NCBI RefSeq assembly: GCF_031755915.1
Contig: NC_083383.1
Span: 28,457,501 to 28,521,500 of the forward strand
DNA: 64,000 nt
Direction: 5' to 3'
Source of the DNA: Ziziphus jujuba
Lineage: Eukaryota; Streptophyta; Magnoliopsida; Rosales; Rhamnaceae
The translations under genes were made by a program, and so were the position numbers. Within the stretch, counting starts at the first letter, position 1. Each line of letters begins with the position of its first letter. The notes below the pieces were generated by a model, which saw only the letters and a list, made by a program, of their open reading frames with translations, did no database searches and was not told the DNA's origin. Shown in pieces: positions 48,641 through 60,813 of the stretch.

Positions 48641-49714
48641 GTAAAGTGGAAAATCATTGGACATAACTGAATTGAGAGGTATGAACATGTTTGATATATT
48701 ATATCTTAAGTGAAATTACATGGATTTTTATTTAATGTTCTGATGTATGTATATTGGAACTTTCAAAATTAGATGTCTAGAAATATTGACGATGCTAAGA
48801 TAGAACAAGTGAACAATGAAGATAAAGTCTTAGCTAATGAAACAATGCAACAAATAAACTAAAGCTAATGGCTTTCAAAAGTACAGGTGAGGCAGATCCA
48901 ATAGTGCTGAATGTTGAATATTAAGAGCTTGATGAAGGAAGTACGAAGCAGCTTGCCAAGCTTAAAGACAATGCTTAGTTTGTCATCACATGAGCCATCT
49001 TTTTGTTAATGTTGACATGATAGATTACTATCAGTTCATAAGTAGATTATTATCAGCCTTTTGTGAACTCATAGCACATTTTGACTATATTATGATAGTA
49101 ACACTAACATTATATTTTGTACATTGCAAGATGTAATAAAAAATTGATTTAGGTATAACCTAATACATTTCTATTAAATCTTGCAATTTATTTTAGGAAG
49201 ATAGTAATGATCCTAAGATAGTTTCATCTATGACACAAGTATTTTATGACAACTTTTTTGTTTAATGAAAGTAAAATAGTAATTATGAGTTTTTAAGATT
49301 GTACTTATATTTTCTATGATCATTTTTTATTTTTTTGCTTCTTGTAGTTAATATATAAGTCCATAGATGATTTAATCTCATAATAATGGACTAGAATCAA
49401 AATAAATTGTTTACGTTTTAATTAGTTTTAAAATTAATTTATTCTCAGTAAATAGCTAAAGACATTTCAATATTGATCAGTGTATTTAAAAAAAAAAATT
49501 GCAAGGATGAAGCTAGAATCTAATTAGGAATGGTAATGGTTTTTGCTTTCTTTATGTCTGTTAATAGTTTAAGATTAAATCCTTCTAAAAAAATTGGAAA
49601 ATATTAATTAAAAATATTAATTTAACAACTTTTTAATTCAAACTTTTCCAAATTAATTAAAAACTATTAAACATCCAAATTTTAATCCAAGCCAATGGAC
49701 GTGGCCATACCTAG

Positions 49715-50559
49715 TCCTTTGTCTATACTATAAATGAGAAGTGCTCACAAATTTTGGTCTTTTTTTACTATTCAAAATGGTTAAAAAACGACTGCACCTT
49801 CTGCGCTTTGCATTTTGTTTTGTTTTGAATTTTTTTTAAATTTTATTTACTATTAACATGCTGTCGTTTATAGTCGAGATACCCAAACCTACGCTTTTGT
49901 TGTTTTCCTCCCAAAATGGTATGCCAAGGATATAATAGTGACTTTACGTACATTAGAAAACAAAAGTGCAGTGTCAGAGAGTACAACGTTGCAGTGTCAG
50001 AGAGTATAACGCTTTTGTGGAGATGGTGTATCTACAGTATGGGAAGGATTCTGCAAAGTTAAGGGAGGGGTGTACTAGGGTATGGGTTGTATTGATTCTT
50101 GCAATGGGAAAGGTGTACTTTGCCATTGTTTTGGTTTGCTCCTTAAGGTGTGAATCTGAGACCTCAAGAAATTATCAGAGTTAAAGTTGGTTGCAGTGAT
50201 GAGGATGTCAAGAAGCAACAGAAACGAGGAGGAGGAGGAGAAAGAAAGGCCATACAAGACGAATGCACTGACTTTTACTTCATTCTTCACGGCTAGAACC
50301 AGGGTAGCTTCAATCTTTTTTTTTCTTTTTTTAATTTTTTACTTAATACATGAACCCTTTGATCTCTGTCTTTGAAGAAACTCCCTATTTCTTTTTCTTT
50401 CTCTCTCTCTCTCTCTCTCTGTATTCTCTGTTCTAGCATCTCACCGAATCCTCATCCCCACCACACAAAAGGGAAAAAAAAAATAAAAAAAAAAGAAAAC
50501 AAAAAAGAAAATGTCTTCCCTAAACAAGCTCTAGGGGATGGATTTGATGAAACGGTATA
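49715..50559 (+). mobile_element. Helitron B (5' part only)
   Basis: It starts TCCTTTGTCTATACTATAAA directly after the CTAG end of A. The next Helitron 5' end (C) begins 845 bp later, and no CTAG end with hairpin is seen in between, so B is truncated or split by C. It contains a 23-bp tandem duplication (49968-50013, GCAGTGTCAGAGAGT). A short frame at 50187-50300 (MRMSRSNRNEEEEEKERPYK) could be a captured exon, but I cannot identify it. Confidence 0.65.
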
Positions 50560-51149
50560 TCCTTTGTGTATACTATAAATGGGAAGTGCTGACGAGTTTT
50601 GGTCTTTTCTTACTATTCAAAATATATTATATAAATATGAGTGGTAGGAAATCGCTTTAACGCTTTCCCTTCCTCGACTCCGTGTGAGCACCTCTTGGCC
50701 ATTGTCGAGCACGGTGAGCATATACTCAAAACGGTAGCCCTGATTACAGAAGAACCGCTCCATAAATCTCCTCTTAGATTTTATTGGAGAACAGAACAAC
50801 ATTAGGTATTCTCTCTCCCTCTCCTCCGCTTTTCCCTCTTCCTTCTTTTATGTTTCTTCAATTTTAAACTTATTTATATTCATTTCTTGCTTTTATTTCT
50901 TGGTCCTTTTTTTTTTCCCTTCCTAAGAATCGGCAAGGCTTGATGATTTTACAAAGAAAATAATAATAATAATAATAACTAAAAAAAAAAGTGGCAGCGT
51001 CACAGAATAGAGAGGAAGAGGGTTGTGACTTGGAAGAGAGATTTTGTAGAGCATATCAATTGGAAATCCCTGGTCTTGGCCGGGAGCGATTCAGATCTCT
51101 GGCATTTTGAATTCCATTTTATACTTTTTATCCAAAAACAATCCAAGCC

Positions 51150-53130
51150 ATGTTGCGGGAAAGACCCAGAAGAGGCACTCTGCCTCCTGCTCAAGAGGTA
51201 CACCAACCTTCTACAATTAATTTCTCTTCCTCAGATTAACGTTTTAGTTTTTGTATTTGGTTCTCGAGAAAACTAAAAAACTAGAATATCTCATTTTATG
51301 TTTTTGTGGGATGGGGCTGAAGTTTTTATTTTTAATTTTTTTTTTGCGAGCCAAATATCGAGTGAAACAAAAATTTATGGAGTTCTATATTTTGCTTACT
51401 AAACTATAAATGAAAATTCCTAAGATTATAAGTATGCTCAATTTCTTCCCCCCCCCCCCCCCCCCCTTCCCTTCCTCCTCCCTAGATATTTGATAGCTGT
51501 TAAATGGTGCGTGGTTTTTACATTGGATTTGGTTAGTCGTTAAATGGAACATGCTTAAATCCTTATGGATGATGGCAGAAAAATGATCAAGTAAGCTGCT
51601 TTTGGTTTATGGGATATGGGATATCGAAGTAACACAAAAGATGGCTCATTTTGTTATTTTTCTTTGTTTTGTGTTGCAATTCTTAAACGCGATCTCCGTT
51701 TAAGTTTGATTTTTGAGTTTCAAAGAATGATGATTAATTTCAATTGCTAATTTTTGTGGATCTCAATCATTATGGCAACTAAATATCCGAAATTACTCAA
51801 AAGACATGGAGTTTTTCTTGCAACAAATCTCGTTATTTTGGCTAGCAAGCATGATCCTCAATCATAATGTAGCCTGTTTTTGCTTTTAAATGCAGCATAT
51901 TGACAAATGAGTAAAAGTTGTAGAATGGGTAATTGCTATGGGGCTCAACAAATGTACAAATCGATCAGTGCAAGGTATAATCATTTCTTTTTTCTGTTTT
52001 ATTGTTGTCCTATACATTTAGATCAAAACTTTATCTTATGTTTCACACCTGAGATGAAAAATATAATTCTATTGATTATAAATTCTTCATGCATAATTAA
52101 TTAGTGTGTTTTTAATGGGGAAATAAACCCAGTAGTTGTTACTTACTATCATATATGTAGATGAATTAGTCTGCCCTTATGATTTCATAATGGTCATTTT
52201 TCTTCTATGTAACAAGCTATCTTTATTATTAATTCAGGTATACACCACTGATGAAAGTCGTGCATGCTTTATTGCAGATATGCATCTGCACAGAGGTATT
52301 CTGAAGCATTGTATATCCTTCAGGTAGGTGCATGAATTCAGCTAGAACATGGGCAGGTCATATAATTATGAACACTTGAATATTTGCATGATATCTTCCC
52401 TTCATTTAGATATAACTTTATGCCACTTGAGCACATCCATTGCAAGTATCTAGGATAGGGCTTGCAATATGATAAATTGGATTGAGTTTTAGCCTACCGT
52501 TCAACCATTAGGTCCATGTCTATCCTGGTTAACATGTGTGTCTTCATCCATCTGACTTATTATATGTGAACCTTATTTCATTTTTTTTTTAAATTATAAT
52601 ATATCTATAGTTGAGATAAGTGCTGCTGAGGCTCTGTATGATCTGTACATCTTGGACCATATCATAACAAAGGAAAAGTTCTTTATGATGATGAAACGTT
52701 TGGTCAGTTTTTAACTTGTGATGTAGTATTATATGCTTGTCAATTTTCTCTTGGTTGGTTCTTACCTTTCACTATTATGATGAGTACTTGTTGAGTTTCC
52801 CTTGGTGGTTATAATTACTTTGTTTCATCTTATGCTATATATTGTGAAGTCTTCTAATATGAAAGAAACTGCATCACATGATTATATGGCGATTTATGGT
52901 TTTTGGTCTATTTAACATTTATGGTGTTGTCTTTCTTGGTAATTATGATAAAATATTTTTCTTAAATCGTGCCAGGAAAATTTATGAGAAGTTTCCTAAG
53001 ATTCCTATTGCGGCACTAATTTAACCGAAGATCAGGACATCCAATGACTTTCTGAAGCAATTGGGGATGCAAAAACACGTGTAGAGGGTTGCTCATCATT
53101 TTTAAAAGCTGCTATTAAGTGAGACAATAT
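51150..53130 (+). pseudogene. Captured GET4 gene fragment
   Basis: Five exon pieces with splice sites resemble the N-terminal half of plant GET4 in order. These are 51150-51197 MLRERPRRGTLPPAQE; 51896-51974 (with a stop and a 1-base loss) ending GNCYGAQQMYKSISAR; 52278-52323 YASAQRYSEALYILQ; about 52616-52712 KGKVLYDDET; and about 52979-53128 KIYEKFPKIP, EDQDIQ and LSEAIGDAKTRVEGCSSFLK. GET4 works with GET3/GET5-type partners in tail-anchored protein insertion into the ER. Introns are kept, so capture was at the DNA level, as Helitrons do. TGA in exon 2, TAA near 53024 and TGA near 53050 make it a pseudogene. The C-terminal half is absent. Confidence 0.85.
51448..51466. repeat. C19 homopolymer
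   Basis: Nineteen consecutive C lie in the first intron of the captured GET4 fragment. The true length may differ from the assembled one. Confidence 0.9.
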
Positions 53131-54899
53131 GCCATTAACATGCCTCTGTCACCATAAACTTCTTTGCCTAGAAGTAATGGTTTGGAAAGGATACATGTGA
53201 AAAATAATCTCTAGGATATTTATCCTAGGAAGAAGGAAAAAGCAAAAGAAAAATTAACGGGAGTTTTAATAAATATATATGATATATTATTTATATTATT
53301 TGTTGAAAATTATGTTAAATAAAAAGTATTTTGCTTTATCTTGTGGATCAAATATTTAACATCCATATAAAGTAATTCTTTTGTTTTTAGAGGTGTGAAT
53401 ATATATATAAACACATATATACATATACATATGGTTAACACTTTTACACATCAATACATGTGCAAAGCACGTGGGCCAAACCTAGTCCTTAGTCTATAAT
53501 ATAAATGAGAAGAGCCAAAGGATTTGGTCATGTTTTACTATTTATAATGGTTCAAAAACGACCATTTTTTTTTGCGTTTTATTTTATTTTGTGCTTTCAG
53601 TTTGCATATCCATAAATACCCATAGAGATCATTTTATTTCCTTATATTTAGATATGTCTTTTGGAAATTTGAAGAAATTTGAGGGTTGTTAACGTCTTTT
53701 TAAGTATCTACCAACTTTTGTACGGGAAGTTGAATTTTTCCTCACCTGTGCATTCTTCATTCCTCCTTCCATTGAAGCTCAGATTCACCCAAAAAAAAAA
53801 AAAAAAAACAGAAGAAAAGAAAAGAAAAAGAACTCTGGGATGTGCTTCAAGTTCGCTTGGGTCATCTGGTGAGTGTATATCATATTTTATTTTTTCTTTC
53901 TTTCCTTATTTATTCTTCCTTCCTCCTCAACAATCCTCTGCTTCGTGGTCTCTCTCTCTTTCTCTCTCTCTAATGGGCTTTCCATTTTCCCCCAAACTCT
54001 ATATTCTCTTCCTGTATGTCTACAAGTATGCATATTCATGTATAGATTGGGTTTTTTTTCTGCCTTTCAATTTGGACCAAGTTTATTTATCTGTTTCAAT
54101 TTTAGAGAAAATAAGATTAGGGTTTGTATTTTATTTGTTTGTTATTGGAAGCCGTGTGAACCTTTTAGTTGGTTTTGGAATTTAGTATTGTTTCAATGTA
54201 GTCATTAACTTGGAATCTATTGATCATATTTGATAAGCGTGGTGAAATTATTAAAGAATTTTGGGTTATGATTTATCTTATTTATGAATGTAGAGACAAT
54301 GAAACCCCAAATAGGGTGATCAAGGTTTTCCATGTGTTGTTGTGTGGAAATAAAATGCTTTTTGTAGTTGATGTGGGTTAACTTTTAGGAGTGGGGAAAA
54401 AAAAAAAAAAACCAAAGTAATCATGTCGTAGCTGGTGTCTTGGAGTGGTGGAAATCTTGATTGAGTTTATTTTACAGAGCTGGAAGAATGCTTAGTTGTA
54501 GCTAAGCTATGCGTTTGGAACCTGAGCCAGTGGTTCACTATTATAATTCTATAATTGTAGTGGCATTTATGGTATGGAACCAGTATAGTATTTCTTAGCT
54601 GTTGAGTAAAAGGACCCTGACTAGACTGGTTCATGGAGAGAGAGAGAGAGAGAAACAAAAAAAAGAAATCGAAAAGAAAAGAAAGAGTGAGAGAAAGTAA
54701 GAGAGAGAGAGTAATGTAATGTGTGATTTGTCATGGAGGCTATGTTTTTTGAAATGTCAGTTTTACTCCTTCCCCTTCTTTATAGTTTCCAAACTCGCCC
54801 AGAAGGCCCATGTTTGTCCAATTTATATTATTCAAAGTAGTTTCAATTTCCTTTTAATCTTCTTAGTTGATAAAGATAAAGAAGGTCAAGCTTTTTTAG

Positions 54900-57345
54900 C
54901 TTTATGTTATATTTTTGTTTTATCTTTAACTTTTGTTGGATATTAGAAGTTTGTTATTTAAAAAAAAATTAGCAAGTGTAGTTTTTTTATTTTTTATAAT
55001 TATATTCTTTGCTAATGTTTCTCTATAATTTTTTTTTTTTAAGGTGTTAACTCTCCTACATCTTACATTTGGCCTCACTTTTATTTGTTAACAAGGTTGG
55101 CAAGTTCAGGTATTTATATATATATATATATATGTTATTATTTGATTTTTTTAACCTAAAAAAGAGTGTAGATTTTGGCTCTTTTGTTCCTTAGAAATTT
55201 GATTTGTTGTCTTGTTTTATCTTTAATATGTGTTGGATACTAGAAGTTTATTTAAAAAAAAATAAAAAATTAGCAAGTGTAGTTTTTTTATTTATTATAA
55301 GTATATACTTTGGTAATGTTTCTTTGTAATTTTTTTTTTTTAGGTGTTAACTCTGCAACGTCTTACATTTGGCCTCACTTTTGTTTATTAACAAGTTTGG
55401 CAAGTTTAGGTATTTATATTTATATATAGGCTAAGGATTTGATTTTTTAACCTAAAAAAGAGTGTAGATTTTGGCTCTTTTGTTCTTTAGAAATTTGATT
55501 TGCTGTTTTGTTTTATCTTTAATATGTGTTGGATATTAGAAGTTTATTTAAAAAAAAATAAAAATTAGCAAGTGTAGTTTTTTTTTTATTTTTTATAAGT
55601 TTATACTTTGCTAATGTTTCTTTTTAAATCTTTTTTTTTTTAGGCGTTAACTTTGCTGCATCTTACATTTGGCTTCACTTTTGTTTGATAAGAAGTTTGA
55701 TAAGTTCAGGTATTTATATTTATATATAGACTAAGGATTTGATTTTTTAACCTAAAAAAGAGTGTAGATTTTGGCTCTTTTGTTCCTTAGAAATTTGATT
55801 TGCTGTCTTGTTTTATCTTTAATATGTGTTGGATATTAGAAGTTTATTTTTAAAAAAAAAAAATTAGCAAGTGTAGTTTTTTTTTTTTTTATAAGTATAT
55901 ACTTTGCTAATGTTTCTTTGTAATTTTTTTTTTTTTAGGTGTTAACTCTGGAACATCTTCCATTTGGCCTCACTTTTGTTTATTAACAAGTTTGACAAGT
56001 TCAGGTATTTATATTTATATATAGACTAAGGATTTGATTTTTTAACCTAAAAAAGAGTGCAGATTTTGGCTCTTTTGTTCCTTAGAAATTTGGTTTGCTA
56101 TCTTGTTTTATCTTTAATATGTGTTGGATATTAGAAGTTTATTTAAAAAAAAAAAATTAGCAAGTGTAGTTTTTTTTTTTTTTTTATAAATATATACTTT
56201 GTTAATGTTTCTTTTTAAATCTTTTTTTTTTTAGGCGTTAACTCTGCTGCATCTTACATTTGGCCTCATTTTTGTTTGTTAAGAAGTTTGGCAAGTTCAA
56301 ATATTTATATTTATATATAGACTAAGGATTTGATTTTTTAACGTAAAAAAGAGTGTAGATTTTGGCTCTTTTGTTCCTTAGAAATTTGATTTGCTGTCTT
56401 GTTTTATCTTTAATATGTGTTGGATATTAGAAATTTATTTTAAAAAAAAAATTAGCAAGTGTAGTTTTTTTTTTTATAAGTATATACTTTGCTAATGGTT
56501 CTTTTTAAATCTTTTTTTTTTTAGGCGTTAACTCTGCTGCATCTTACATTTGGCCTCACTTTTGTTTGTTAAGAAGTTTGGCAAGTTCAGGTATTTATAT
56601 TTATATATAGACTAAGGATTTGATTTTTTAACCTAAAAAAGAGTGTAGATTTTGGCTCTTTTGTTCCTTAGAAATTTGATTTGTTGTCTTGTTTTATCTT
56701 TAATATGTGTTGGATATTAGAAGTTTATTTAAAAAAAAAAATTAGCAAGTTTTTTTTTTTTTATAAGTATATACTTTGCTAATGTTTCTTTGTAATTTTT
56801 TTTTTTTTTAGGTGTTAACTCTGCAATATCTTACATTTGGCCTCATTTTTGTTTATTAACAAGTTTGGCAAGTTCAGGTATTTATATTTATATATAGACT
56901 AAGGATTTGATTTTTTAACCTACAAAAGAGTGTAGATTTTGGTTCTTTTGTTCCTTAGAAATTTGATTTGCTATCTTGTTTTATCTTTAATATGTGTTGG
57001 ATATTAGAAGTTTATTTAAAAAAAAAAATTAGCAAGTGTAGTTTTTTTTTTTTTTCTTTTAAGTATATACTTTGCTAATGTTTCTTCTTAAATCTTTTTT
57101 TTTTTAGGCGTTAACTCTGCTGCATCTTACATTTGGCCTCACTTTTGTTTGTTAAGAAGTTTGGCAAGTTCAGGTATTTATACATTTGGCCTCACTTTTT
57201 AGGTGTTTTTTTTTTGATAAAAAAATAGCAAGTGTGATTTTCTTTTTCTTTTTTTTTCCATTTTTTGTTTATAATTATTTATAATTAAGTTCTTTGCTGA
57301 TGTCTCTGTAAACATTTTGTTTTTTAGGTGTTCCTTGTTGCTATA
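54900..57345 (+). repeat. ~295-bp tandem array with two unit types
   Basis: Eight units have cores starting at 55044, 55344, 55644, 55939, 56235, 56525, 56812 and 57108 (spacing 287-300), then a diverged partial at 57328. Each contains a T-rich tract, TTAG|G, a 66-bp core (GYGTTAACTCTG ... TTTGGCAAGTTCAG) and |GTATTT, then TTGGCTCTTTTGTTCCTTAG and GTGTTGGATATTAGAAGTTT. From the second unit the types run A B A B B A B. A has TTTGTAAT, GGTGTT and TATTAACAAG. B has TTTTTAAATC, GGCGTT and TTAAGAAG. Unit 1 is more divergent. Confidence 0.9.
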
Positions 57346-57434
57346 GCTTAAATTTGGCCTCACTTTTGTTTATTAGAGAGTTTGGTAAGCTTGTATATAT
57401 TTTCAATTCTAATTTATCATTGATAGGTGAGAGT

Positions 57435-57788
57435 ATGGAAAAACAAAAACAAGATCAACAAAAATATGATAGTATGTCAAATGCTAAAAGAGAAGAAAAA
57501 AATAAAAACCGAAGAGAGAAAAGGCTATTACGTAATGAATTACTAAACATAAATGTTAGACGAGATCGTTTATTTTTGAAAACTTCATTTGTTGAATGTC
57601 ACAGTAATAACATTGGAAACACATCTGAAGCAATGATAGGTGTTGATGAAGGAAGAAGAAAAGAAGATAATTTAGGAATAGAAAACACCTATTCTAAAAA
57701 GAGCAAGTCAAATGGTATGCATATAAAAGATAATGATAATTTAGTAATAGTTAATAAGAAGGAAGAACAATTAAGAAAAAGAAGATAA
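57435..57788 (+). pseudogene. Helitron D, N-terminal charged segment
   Basis: From the ATG at 57435 the frame reads MEKQKQDQQKYDSMSNAKRE and further Lys/Arg/Glu-rich sequence, ending at a TAA at 57786-57788. The following segment is in another frame, so a frameshift is likely at about 57785 (AAAGAAGATAAAG). Plant Helitron proteins start with a similar low-complexity basic region. The sequence upstream of the ATG comes from the last degenerate array unit. Confidence 0.6.
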
Positions 57789-57792
57789 AGAT

Positions 57793-59725
57793 ATGCAAAA
57801 AAATCGAAAGGGAAAGAAAAAACTAATTAATAAGCAACAAACCAAAGAAGGAAATGCACATAATGAAGTGTTAAAAATTATATATTTAGGATCTTCATCA
57901 AATCAGGTTGGTATTAATGATGCAGAAAATTTACCCATTGGATATGTAACTAAGAGTGGCATAGTTAATGCACATTTGAAAAATCAAATTGAAAATGAGT
58001 CATTAATATCTAATAAAGGAACAAGTGTTTGTGCGAAAAGAAAGCAATGAAAAAACATTTTGAAAGAAATAGTTAGTAGTGTGCATGTTCTATCAAATCC
58101 TACATTTTGTAATCATTGCAATGCTAAAATATTACAATATGAACACAAGGGATTTTGTTATTCAAATGGAGAAGTTTTATTGGTTCATAATAAAATGCCT
58201 ATTGAGTAGTATGAATTATTTACTTTAGATGCTGAAGAATCAAAAGAATTTAGAAAATATGTTAGAACCTACAATAATACATTTGCTTTCACTTCTTTTG
58301 GTGTTAAATATGATAAACAACTTTGTATGAGAAATAAAGGTATTTACACTTTTCGTGTACAAGGACAGGTCTATCATTACATAAATGAATTGTTACCTAT
58401 GGATAAGCAACCATTATATCTACAATTATATTTTTATGACACTGAACATGAGTTAGAAAATTGTCTTCGTTGTTCTAATTCAATGAATTTAATGTTGCTA
58501 CAAAAAATAACCAATATTCTTTCTATGAATCCTTATGTAAAGTTTTTTCGAAGCTTGAAAGATATTGAAAATTTACAAAATTATTCTATTCATATCAAAT
58601 CTGATGTAGGATTAGATCAGAGAGTGTATAAGCTTCCCACTGCATCTCAAGTAACTGCTATATGGATAGAAGATATGAATTCTGAAAATAGAAATCGTGA
58701 AATTGTTGTGTATAATCAAGCTGGATATAGTCATAAAATAGAATACTATTTTGGTTGTTATGATGCATTACAATATCCTTTGATATTTCCTTTTGGAGAT
58801 GCTGGTTGGCATCAAGGAATAAAAAAAATTAACAAAACAAAAAGACAATCATATTGTGAAGGTCAATTTTTGACCAATGTGACTGAAATGGATTCTGTTG
58901 TAGACATGCTTGACAAGGAAACAAAAGGTGTATTTTTTTTTTTTAAAAAACAATAGAATTTATGTATATATATTTTCAATAGTCCTGCTAATTTATCTTC
59001 TTTGCATTGTTTCTACAGTGATGGGAATGAAGAAGAAAAGAAATAGCGTTTCATGTCGTGAGTATTATTCTTATAAGTTGCAAATTAGATCACTAAATGA
59101 TTCGATGATTTTGCATATAGGACGTCTTTTGCAACAATTTGTTGTAGATATGTATGTAAAATTAGAAACTTCTAGGCTTGATTATTTTAGAAAAAATCAA
59201 ACTGAAATTCGTGCTAAATTGTATCAAGGAATTATGGATAGTGTTGATGTTGGAGAAACTAGGGGCATAAAAGTTGGTCGAAGAATTATATTGCCTTCTA
59301 CTTTTATCGGTGGTCCTAGAGATATGCGTAGAAGGTACATGGATGCAATGACTTTAGTTCAAATATTTGGAAAACCAGATATTTTCCTAACTATGACATG
59401 CAATCCAAATTGGATAGAAATTAAACAAGAATTGATAAAAAATGAGGAAGCACAAAATAGACCAGATTTAGTTTCATGTGTGTTTAGAGCTAAATTAGAA
59501 GAGTTGAAGAAAGATCTTTTTAAAGATGAAATTTTTGGTCCAATAGCTGCACATGTACATGTAATTGAATTTCAAAAAAGAGGTTTACCACATGCTCATA
59601 TATTAATCATTTTAAAATCTAATTCAAAGTTACTATGTCCCGATATATTTGATAAGATTGTATGTGCTGAAATACCAAATAAGAAAGATAATTTACATTT
59701 ATTTTCTACTGTAAAAAAAATATGA
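57793..59725 (+). pseudogene. Helitron D Rep (HUH) region with intron
   Basis: One frame runs 57793-58927, broken by TGA (58048) and TAG (58207), with FVRTY-like and VYHYINELLP ... YKLPTASQVTAIW, PLIFPFGDAGWH of the Helitron N-terminal domain. An intron (58928-59018, AAAG|GTGTAT ... CTACAG|TG) joins it in phase to 59019-59725: YYSYKLQIRS, LLQQFVVDMYVKLE, FIGGPRDMRRRYMDA and FGKPDIFLTMTCNPNW. The HUH motif is in KRGLPHAHIL (HAH at 59591-59599). In intact elements this domain nicks DNA for rolling-circle-like transposition. The frame is lost at the A run near 59716-59722, with the next segment in another frame. Confidence 0.88.
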
Positions 59726-60813
59726 TGCATGGACCTTGTGGAAAATTTAATCCTAAAAAAATATTTATGAAAAAAGATGGTACTTGTAAAAATAAATTTC
59801 CTATGTCATTTACATCAAAAACTGTTTTAGGGAAAAATTATTTTCCATTGTATAGAAGACGTGATGATGGTTGCAAAGTTAAGGTTAGAAGATATGTTCT
59901 AGATAATCGATGGGTGGTTCCTTACAATCTTTATATGCTTGCAAAGTTTGACTGCCACATAAATGTTGAAATATGTTCTACAATAAAGGTTGTTAAATAT
60001 TTATATAAATATATATACAAAGGACATGATAAAGTTGCAATGAATATAAAGTCATTTAAAAATAATGAAGATATTGATGAAATACATAGTTTTCAGTCTG
60101 CTAGATGGATATCACTGCCTGAAGCGATGTGGAGAATTTATGGCTTTTCTTTAAATGAAATGTATCCACATGTAATGACATTACAACTTCATTTGGAAAA
60201 TAAGCAAATGATGAGTTTCAAGAATTCTGTTAATTTACAATCTATTATGAATAATGATTTCTTTGCAAAAACTATGCTTACTGAATATTTTGTTATGAAT
60301 CGTGTAAATGTAAACAGTAGACAATTATTATATAGGGAGTTTCCTGCACATTATGTTTGGTCATCCCAATTTAAAACTTGGAATATACGCAAATGATGTG
60401 ATGTTGTTGGTAGAATTGTAAATGTGAATCCATTTGATCATGAGAGGCATTATCTAAGATTATTATTAAATCATGTTAGGGGAGCCACATCTTTTGATGA
60501 TCTTAAATGTGTAAATGGTGTTTAATGCTTATCATATCGTGATGCAGCTTTGTTGCATGGTCTATTAGAATCTGATAATAGTTTTGAGTTATGCTTGGAG
60601 GAAGCATCTTTGTACCAAATGCCTTATAGTTTACGAAGGTTGTTTGCTACTTTATTAGTATATTGTAGTCCAAGTAATCCGAGAGATTTATGGATTAAAT
60701 ATGAGAAAGCATTATCTGATGATTTTAAATATTTAAATTATAGTGATAAAATTAAAAGATCAAAAGTTTTAGGACATATTAACATTATCCTAGAATCAAT
60801 GGGAAAACTTTAG
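59722..60813 (+). pseudogene. Helitron D Rep Tyr region and linker
   Basis: The frame continues with MMHGPCG, CKNKFPMSF and NRWVVPYNLYMLAKFDCHIN, then the two-tyrosine motif in VVKYLYKYIYKGHDK (59995-60024) that provides the nicking nucleophiles in Helitron Rep proteins. SARWISLPEAMWRIY is a further family box. TGA at 60394 and TAA at 60523 interrupt the same frame, which then gives YRDAALLHGLLE and MPYSLRRLFATLLVYC, leading into the helicase. The frame ends at 60813. The helicase follows in another frame, so an indel lies just upstream of 60800. Confidence 0.88.

Larger units (their letters stand above)
44814..49714 (+). mobile_element. Helitron A (partly deleted)
   Basis: It starts TCCTTAGTCTATAATATAAA, preceded by A, and ends CACGTGG-like GGACGTGGCCATACCTAG at 49714, followed by T. 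A TC start, CTAG end and A^T target are Helitron hallmarks. The first ~70 bp are shared with Helitrons B, C and D (49715, 50560, 53486), and the first ~1.3 kb is close to D (for example TCATGGAGGCTATGTTTTT at 45893 and 54732). It holds one copy of the 66-bp core that is tandemly repeated in D (46687) and an RPA-like fragment (48177 onward), but no Rep or helicase. It is 4.9 kb. Much of 46.8-48.1 kb is unassigned. Confidence 0.8.
50560..53485 (+). mobile_element. Helitron C, carrying captured GET4 exons
   Basis: It starts TCCTTTGTGTATACTATAAA, preceded by A, and ends at 53485 with TGTGCAAAGCACGTGGGCC, AAA and CCTAG. The GTGC-AAA-GCAC stem-loop just before CTAG is the classical Helitron 3' hairpin. 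At 2.9 kb it has no transposition gene. Its interior is mostly a 5' UTR and five exon pieces of GET4 with their introns (separate entry), so it is a gene-capturing, non-autonomous Helitron. Confidence 0.8.

Noticed and set aside
54900..57345. CRISPR-like or satellite array
   Set aside because: Units are ~295 bp with no short direct repeat and unique spacer pattern; a eukaryotic element-internal tandem repeat explains it.
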